NCBI GenBank assembly: GCA_030377945.1 | Contig: JAUCGD010000095.1 | Coordinates: 1 to 11,368 of the forward strand | Origin: Desulfobacterales bacterium HSG17 | GTDB taxonomy: Bacteria; Desulfobacterota; Desulfobacteria; Desulfobacterales; Desulfococcaceae | Length of the DNA stretch: 11,368 bases | Direction: 5' to 3' | Part shown: piece by piece, positions 7,130-11,368 of the stretch | How the letters are laid out: the number at the start of each line of letters is the position of its first letter | Position numbering within the stretch: the stretch's first letter is position 1 | Translations under genes and position numbers: made by a program | The notes under the pieces: model-generated | Told to the model about the DNA's origin: nothing | What the model saw: the letters and a program-made list of their open reading frames with translations, nothing else | The model's database searches: none

Positions 7130-7951
7130 TCATTTTCCGGTAAAAACCGGCTTCCGTTTTTCCATAAACGCAGTCATGGCTTCCATCAAATCATCGCTGG
7201 GCATGGTATTCGCGCTGACCCGGGCCACATAATCAAGATTATCGGCAATGGTCTTGCCGATCCCGAAATTTAAGACTGATTTTGAAGATTGTACTGCCAG
7301 CGGCGAATTTTCAGCGATGGTGGTCCCTATCTTTTCCGCTTCCTGCATCAGGGTTTCATGATCGGAATAAACATGGTTGACCAACATCATGTCCTTGGCA
7401 CGGGCTGCATCGATATTTTGTGCGGTATATGCGAGCTCTCGGGTCATCCCCTGGCCGATGATATGGGGCAGACGCTGTAATACGCCCACATCCGCCACAA
7501 TACCCACAGCGGCTTCCTTGAGGCAAAAAACCGCATCCTGTGAACACAACCGGATATCGCAGGCGGAAATCATATCCAGACCGGCACCAATGCAATGGCC
7601 GTGAACAGCCGCAATTACAGGTTTTCGGCACCATTCTATACAACTCAAACCATCTTGAAGTTTCATGATTTTTTTAACAAGGCTTTGTTTGACCCCTCCC
7701 TTTTGATGGGGATCGGAAAGCTCGGTCAGATCCCCGGCCATAGCCAAAAGGTCGATTCCGGCGGAAAAGCACTGACCCGCACCGGATAGTATGATCACGC
7801 GAATATCATCATCGGCATCCAAATCCTCAAAAATGGGTAATGTTTCCCGCCAGGCGGGTGCGTTCATGGCATTTTTTTTATGGGGTCGATTTAAACTTAC
7901 AAAAGCCAGGGGTGGTTTTTTTTCAACCTGATAAAAACGATATTCGGACAT
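7130..7951 (-). CDS. Crotonase-family enzyme, probable delta3,5-delta2,4-dienoyl-CoA isomerase
   Basis: This is an enoyl-CoA hydratase/isomerase-fold protein of 273 residues. The closest fit by eye is the ECH1 type, which shifts conjugated double bonds of dienoyl-CoA during beta-oxidation of unsaturated fatty acids. FSAGIDL (62-68) and HCIGAG (119-124) form the CoA-thioester oxyanion hole. Three acidic residues match the ECH1 active site: D126 (GAGLDM), E146 (CLKEAAVG) and D154 (VADVG), with the same eight-residue spacing between the Glu and the last Asp. A true hydratase would have Glu in place of that last Asp region. SLNRPHKKNAMN (19-30) is the usual N-terminal strand motif. The start at 7951 has AGGAG about eight bases upstream. 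No other beta-oxidation gene is adjacent. A related crotonase activity remains possible. Confidence 0.85.
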   Translation of the reverse strand: MSEYRFYQVEKKPPLAFVSLNRPHKKNAMNAPAWRETLPIFEDLDADDDIRVIILSGAGQCFSAGIDLLAMAGDLTELSDPHQKGGVKQSLVKKIMKLQDGLSCIEWCRKPVIAAVHGHCIGAGLDMISACDIRLCSQDAVFCLKEAAVGIVADVGVLQRLPHIIGQGMTRELAYTAQNIDAARAKDMMLVNHVYSDHETLMQEAEKIGTTIAENSPLAVQSSKSVLNFGIGKTIADNLDYVARVSANTMPSDDLMEAMTAFMEKRKPVFTGK

Positions 7952-8060
7952 TGCGATTCTCCTATATTAAAACGACTCTTGATAGATCAGTGCCTTTTAT
8001 TTGGCCTTAAAAAAATCAAAAACTTGGCGACTGATGACATTGTAAATTGTTCATATACAA

Positions 8061-8165
8061 GGCATAGAAATTTTTCAAACGCAAAGCGATATACAATCGT
8101 ACATTGAGGACTTTCTAAGCGAAGCGCAACGAAGGGGTATTGGACTTTTCACGGGACCATCAATT
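8061..8165. repeat. Repeat family 1 copy 3, upstream of the second EEP gene
   Basis: This shares a 30-base identical core with copy 1 (8097-8126 versus 1162-1191) and the same right end, TATTGGACTTTTCACGGGACC (8139 onward), followed by ATCAA. The left arm is partly recognisable (GCATAGAAA in place of GCTTAGAAA), and the outer left terminus is lost. It lies between the divergently transcribed crotonase and EEP genes, ending about 30 bases before the EEP start. Confidence 0.75.
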
Positions 8166-8172
8166 ATTCATT

Positions 8173-8178
8173 TATAAT
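8173..8178 (+). promoter_or_regulatory. Perfect TATAAT, possible -10 box for the second EEP gene
   Basis: TATAAT lies 27 bases ahead of the chosen start. A TTGGAC inside the repeat's right end (8140-8145) would be a -35-like match, but the spacing is 27 bases, which is too long. No proper -35 is seen at 16-18 bases. If used, the leader would be only about 12-15 nt. Low confidence. Confidence 0.25.
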
Positions 8179-8199
8179 CATGTCATAAAGGTGTACATG

Positions 8200-8946
8200 A
8201 TGAGCATGATTACATGCCTGACATTGAATATTCGTTTTGGTCTTGCAGATGACGGTCCCAACTCCTGGAACTACCGCAAAGCAGCGATCGGTCCACTTTT
8301 AGAAGAATTTTCGGCGGATTTTTTTGCTTTTCAGGAAACCAACGGATTTCAAATCGACTATTTACGGGAAATACTGCCTGATCATCAATTCATTGGACAA
8401 AGATCGCCCGCCCCCCCATTTTGGCAAAACAACATTATATTCTATCATAACAGTTGGGAATTAAAGGACTGGCACCATATTTTTTTAAGCCATGTGCCCT
8501 CTCTTCCCAGTCGTTTTGCAATCAGTCGCTGGCCGCGGCAATGCACCATGGCCATTTTTGAAAAAAAAAATCAGAAAGTGTGCTGTCTGTCTACCCACTT
8601 TGATTTCAATGAGGATGTTCAAGTTAAAAGTGCCAAGATAATATTACGCTGTTTACAAAAATTTTGCCCTGATTTGCCCATACTCATCATGGGTGACTTC
8701 AATACGGTTCCGTTGTCTTCATGCCACAATGTTTTTACGGGTGCAGGTGCGTTCAGGCATACTTTTACGCCTCCTTTCCCCAACACCCATCATGGATTCG
8801 GGAAAAAATGTGAGGGGGGTCATATAGATTGGATTTTATACAAAGGAAGGCTGAAAACAAAAACAGCGCTGGTGGTTCAAAAGAAATATGAAGGCTATTT
8901 CCCCTCGGATCACTATCCGGTATATGTCTCCTTTAACTGTAAATAA
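8200..8946 (+). CDS. EEP-family (endonuclease/exonuclease/phosphatase) cytoplasmic protein
   Basis: This is a DNase I-like EEP-fold metal phosphodiesterase of 248 residues with no signal peptide, so it is probably cytoplasmic. Catalytic landmarks: N10 (LTLNIRFG), E46 (AFQETNG), H133 (STHFD), D166 and N168 (MGDFNTVP), H208-D210 (HIDWILY) and D237-H238 (SDHYPVY). The set is complete. The TLNIR...FQE and STHFD...RP-type spacing resembles the bacterial metal-dependent hydrolases often annotated only as EEP family; the substrate is unknown. The start is placed at ATG 8200 (AAGG at 8188-8191, eight bases away). ATG 8197 and 8206 are alternatives. A longer open frame beginning with TTG at 8140 would translate repeat DNA and is rejected. 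It is distinct from the lipoprotein EEP at the left end: shorter, not secreted, and similar only at catalytic motifs. It converges with the bactofilin gene (19 bp gap). Confidence 0.85.
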   Translation: MSMITCLTLNIRFGLADDGPNSWNYRKAAIGPLLEEFSADFFAFQETNGFQIDYLREILPDHQFIGQRSPAPPFWQNNIIFYHNSWELKDWHHIFLSHVPSLPSRFAISRWPRQCTMAIFEKKNQKVCCLSTHFDFNEDVQVKSAKIILRCLQKFCPDLPILIMGDFNTVPLSSCHNVFTGAGAFRHTFTPPFPNTHHGFGKKCEGGHIDWILYKGRLKTKTALVVQKKYEGYFPSDHYPVYVSFNCK

Positions 8947-8965
8947 AGGTCTTTTGGCATCAATA

Positions 8966-9370
8966 TTATTCGGTGACCAATCCAACAGTCAGGCCGGAAA
9001 TATCTTCCTTCTGAGCCGTTTTTTCAGATACAATCATTTTCTGTGTCAGAAGGCAGTTGACTTCCGCGTTCAAAATCCCGCCTTTTTCCATCAAAAGCCC
9101 ACGGCAACGAATTCGGCCGCTTAAATTACCGGTGTCTAAAATCATAGTAGTGGAAGCAGACATGGCTTCACCGGAAAACTCACCACCGATTGTCAAACGC
9201 TTTGCCCTGACTTCTCCGATCACACAGCCGCCCTTGGCAACAATTAACTCTTCAGCCTCAATTTTACCTTTTATCTCACCCTTAATGATTAGCTTCCCAC
9301 TGCATTTTAGGGTGCCCTCAAAGGTGAGGCCATGATCTAAAATTGAAAGTTCCTGTTTTGATCTTAACAT
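8966..9370 (-). CDS. Bactofilin (polymer-forming cytoskeletal protein, DUF583)
   Basis: This is a 134-residue bactofilin, close in size to H. pylori CcmA (136). Bactofilins polymerise without nucleotide into filaments at the inner face of the membrane and position cell-wall enzymes. The core (about 14-112) shows the right-handed beta-helix pattern: short repeating strands with glycine turns and alternating hydrophobics, as in FEGTLKCSGKLIIKGEIKG, then ELIVAKGGCVIGEV, RLTIGGEFSGE, NLSGRIRCRGLLMEKGGIL and NAEV. Tails are short and the end is polar. The start at 9370 is chosen because GAGG lies six bases upstream. The ATG at 9388 lacks any ribosome-binding site. It lies 73 bp downstream of the M99 carboxypeptidase on the same strand, with no terminator visible between them, which suggests co-transcription and a shared role in cell shape or localised wall remodelling. 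Confidence 0.92.
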   Translation of the reverse strand: MLRSKQELSILDHGLTFEGTLKCSGKLIIKGEIKGKIEAEELIVAKGGCVIGEVRAKRLTIGGEFSGEAMSASTTMILDTGNLSGRIRCRGLLMEKGGILNAEVNCLLTQKMIVSEKTAQKEDISGLTVGLVTE

Positions 9371-9443
9371 CAAAGACCTCTTTCTCATATGTCAAATCAT
9401 GTTGGCAGATATTGCCCAAGCGATAAATTATGCCCGTTGTGCA

Positions 9444-11243
9444 TTAAAACAAGTGCACGGTGCCCAATTGGATATTTTCCCGCTCTATTTCAATGACAAG
9501 ATTTAGCTGGTCGGAGTTCCGGGTACGATATGCGGTCAGATCAACAGAAGTATTCCGAGCGATGGATTCCTTTTTCTTCCGGCTCCCCTTTAACCAATAG
9601 CGAACACCATGGTTGCCGGAAATATTTGTTATTGCTTGATCTATTACCAAAGTTTTCATGGCCGGATCAAGTCTCATTTTTTGTCCGTTTTTAGCACAAT
9701 AAGTTCCACCGTTGCCATCTGACAGAATCAGATAGTCGAGTCGCGGGGAATGGAGCTGAAGCATGACCTTGCCCATTTCAACTTCATCTGAGCTGACAAT
9801 GACCTGATATTTTTTTCCCTTTTTTCCCATGGAATAACGTTTCCAGAAATCACTAGCGGTATTGATTAAAAATCCACGATCCTCACCGGTGTTATTGACG
9901 CGATCGCCCACATACCCTTTTACATTCACCACTAACTCAGAAGGATCTTTCCGACCGGTGATCACATCCACAATTTTGACTGCGTCGCCTCTGATCAGGT
10001 CAATATCGTCATAGTTCTGATAGATTTTTTCAATGCCGTTCACTTCAACTTTAAAAAACAGATAATCACCGCCTTCATTGACGGAGGTCTGAACATTACC
10101 ATTCTGGGCAGGCCGTTTACCCATACCCACATAAACAGTACCGCATGTATGAAAATCCTTCTTAACCGCGATTCGTGTGGGTTTGGTTACTTTCACTTTT
10201 TTGCGCAGATCATTAATACCACCGTAGGACATTATATCCGCTGATAAACCTCGTTCATAATTGGACTCAATGTGAGAAATTTTAATTTCATCCCCGGCTT
10301 CCAAAAATAGAGTCTGTTTATTTTTTACAACAATGGGCAGGTTATCGTTAATGGAAATCACAAGGTATGATAATAACGGTCGATCCAGATAGATCCCAGG
10401 CGATTCAGGCTCAACACCGAGCATTTCCATAAAGGCATTCACTGCCAGAATATGATGCTTGACCTTAAACTCAATGGGTAATTTTTTAGATGTCTCAATC
10501 CCAAAGGCTGGAATCCCGCGGGTGTATAAGGCATAATAAGTGGCAGATTTGCGTTGCTCTTTATGGTAGGTGGAGGTTTCACTTGTGCGGTGGTTGTTGA
10601 AATGAAATCGATATTCATTTTCCTTAATCTTCAAATTCATTTTAGCAATAATACTGCGGGCCATCTCTCCTAAAGCAATGGTTTCACCGGTATCTGGATG
10701 GATATATCTTTCACAATCGGAGATGATGGATTGACCATAGCGTTTGGGATTGCGCTGATCATCAATAAATGTCGGTGCGTAAAAACCGGAACCATCATGT
10801 AAATTTAACAGACAATCGCTTTCACCGATTAACTGTTTTAAAATAGTAACAATTTTGGCTTCATAGTTTTCCTCTTCATCATCAGCGAACTTCCGATTCA
10901 TATCCTCATTGACACTGCGCTGATTCAATAAAATTGAATAAAAATTAGCCCGTGGTACAACAATCAAATTACCCTTTTTAAGGGAAAAATCCGCATATAA
11001 ATCTGCAGATATAAAACCACCGGGCTCATCGCCCTGAATACCACCGATAATCATTAAGGTTTTTCCCGGAATATTCCCAAACACCCGAAAAACGTGCAAT
11101 TCATGGTCCGTTCCTTCAAAAAATACCGTGTGTACCCGTTTTTGCTTTTCTTCATTTTTTTGAGTGGCTGCCCCATTAGATGTCGTGATGCCTAAAAATC
11201 CGACCAAAAGAAATAACCCGATATACCTAAGTGTGTTTTTCAT
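9444..11243 (-). CDS. M99-family peptidoglycan carboxypeptidase, Csd4/Pgp1-like
   Basis: This is a periplasmic zinc carboxypeptidase of the M14-like fold. H. pylori Csd4 and Campylobacter jejuni Pgp1 are D,L-carboxypeptidases that trim the muropeptide tripeptide to a dipeptide and set helical shape. Residues 1-25 form a signal peptide (MKNTLRYIGLFLLVGF core, ending near SNGAA). The zinc site is GGIQGDEPGG with Q70 and E73, plus H149 (LNLHDGSG). Glutamine replaces the usual first His, exactly as in Csd4. DMNRKF (114-119) contributes substrate-binding Arg, DQRNPKRYG (162-170) is shared with Csd4, and E250 (FGIETSKKLP) fits the catalytic Glu. A middle beta-rich domain (about 280-400) and an M99-type C-terminal domain follow (DFWKRYSMGK to VMLQL, about 465-497). 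A further roughly 100 residues exceed the 438-residue Csd4. Only a weak AGGG lies upstream of the start. It leads the probable operon with the bactofilin. Confidence 0.9.
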   Translation of the reverse strand: MKNTLRYIGLFLLVGFLGITTSNGAATQKNEEKQKRVHTVFFEGTDHELHVFRVFGNIPGKTLMIIGGIQGDEPGGFISADLYADFSLKKGNLIVVPRANFYSILLNQRSVNEDMNRKFADDEEENYEAKIVTILKQLIGESDCLLNLHDGSGFYAPTFIDDQRNPKRYGQSIISDCERYIHPDTGETIALGEMARSIIAKMNLKIKENEYRFHFNNHRTSETSTYHKEQRKSATYYALYTRGIPAFGIETSKKLPIEFKVKHHILAVNAFMEMLGVEPESPGIYLDRPLLSYLVISINDNLPIVVKNKQTLFLEAGDEIKISHIESNYERGLSADIMSYGGINDLRKKVKVTKPTRIAVKKDFHTCGTVYVGMGKRPAQNGNVQTSVNEGGDYLFFKVEVNGIEKIYQNYDDIDLIRGDAVKIVDVITGRKDPSELVVNVKGYVGDRVNNTGEDRGFLINTASDFWKRYSMGKKGKKYQVIVSSDEVEMGKVMLQLHSPRLDYLILSDGNGGTYCAKNGQKMRLDPAMKTLVIDQAITNISGNHGVRYWLKGSRKKKESIARNTSVDLTAYRTRNSDQLNLVIEIERENIQLGTVHLF

Positions 11244-11277
11244 ATTTATTACTAAATTCCCTAAAAGATGGCACCCG

Positions 11278-11367
11278 CTAGCTAATCGGGAGAATTTTAT
11301 GCAATATTAATCCTTCATTCTCATCGTATACAAAAATTTCAGATTCAATAATTTCCCCTGCCAGACC
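11278..11367 (-). CDS. C-terminal 29 residues of an unidentified protein, cut by window edge
   Basis: On the minus strand an open frame enters from the right edge and ends at TAG 11278-11280. It reads GLAGEIIESEIFVYD and continues to LHKILPIS. The composition (alternating hydrophobics, acidic turn YDENEG) looks like a real beta-rich protein end rather than random frame. The stop lies 34 bases before the M99 carboxypeptidase start, so the gene is probably upstream in the same operon. The family cannot be recognised from this fragment. Confidence 0.55.
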   Translation of the reverse strand, partial: GLAGEIIESEIFVYDENEGLILHKILPIS

Positions 11368-11368
11368 A

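Noticed and set aside
7356..7643. Cys- and Gly-rich 95-residue minus-strand frame that looks like a zinc-binding protein.
   Set aside because: It is another reading frame of the crotonase gene, and its Cys pattern is irregular.
8140..8199. TTG start at 8140 giving the second EEP protein 20 more residues.
   Set aside because: The added codons translate the end of a dispersed repeat, and a ribosome-binding site fits the ATG at 8200 (or 8197).
1..11368. CRISPR array, tRNA, rRNA, insertion sequence or prophage genes.
   Set aside because: No regularly spaced direct repeats, cloverleaf, ribosomal RNA sequence, transposase, integrase or phage structural motif was seen on either strand.

Overview
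The window looks like chromosomal DNA of a Gram-negative, probably anaerobic, Desulfobacteraceae-like bacterium (Desulfobacterota). This placement is an inference. It rests on the mix of genes (a Csd4-type M99 carboxypeptidase next to a bactofilin, PlsY, RF3, a dienoyl-CoA isomerase), the moderate base composition, and long imperfect palindromes scattered between genes. No phage, plasmid, insertion-sequence, CRISPR, rRNA or tRNA feature is visible. Most of the window is ordinary single-gene or two-gene units on both strands.

Layout, left to right. A lipoprotein of the endonuclease/exonuclease/phosphatase (EEP) fold runs off the left edge (+). It is followed by a 124-bp palindromic repeat and an unusually long alanine dehydrogenase/transhydrogenase-family enzyme (+). 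Converging on that enzyme is a probable two-gene minus-strand unit: gloA (glyoxalase I), then a solitary periplasmic sugar-binding-type protein. A 315-bp divergent region separates gloA from prfC (release factor 3, +). prfC converges with plsY (glycerol-3-phosphate acyltransferase, -), and a second, decayed copy of the palindromic repeat supplies the plsY stop codon. A different 122-bp palindrome lies between plsY and a dienoyl-CoA isomerase-like crotonase (-). A third copy of the first repeat lies upstream of a second, cytoplasmic EEP-fold protein (+).

The right third is the most informative part. A 599-residue M99-family carboxypeptidase (-) carries the rare Gln-x-x-Glu...His zinc site known from Helicobacter pylori Csd4. 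A bactofilin follows it 73 bp downstream on the same strand. Csd4 and the bactofilin CcmA are both helical-cell-shape determinants in H. pylori, so this pair is a plausible cell-shape unit: a periplasmic peptidoglycan trimmer plus a cytoskeletal scaffold. The C-terminus of a further minus-strand gene enters at the right edge, 34 bp upstream of the carboxypeptidase, and may be part of the same operon.

Several starts were moved inward from the longest open frame because a clear Shine-Dalgarno sequence or family length supports the internal start: the periplasmic binding protein at 3876, gloA at 4305, prfC at 4621, the second EEP protein at 8200 and the bactofilin at 9370. All family assignments come from reading motifs by eye. 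No database search was run.
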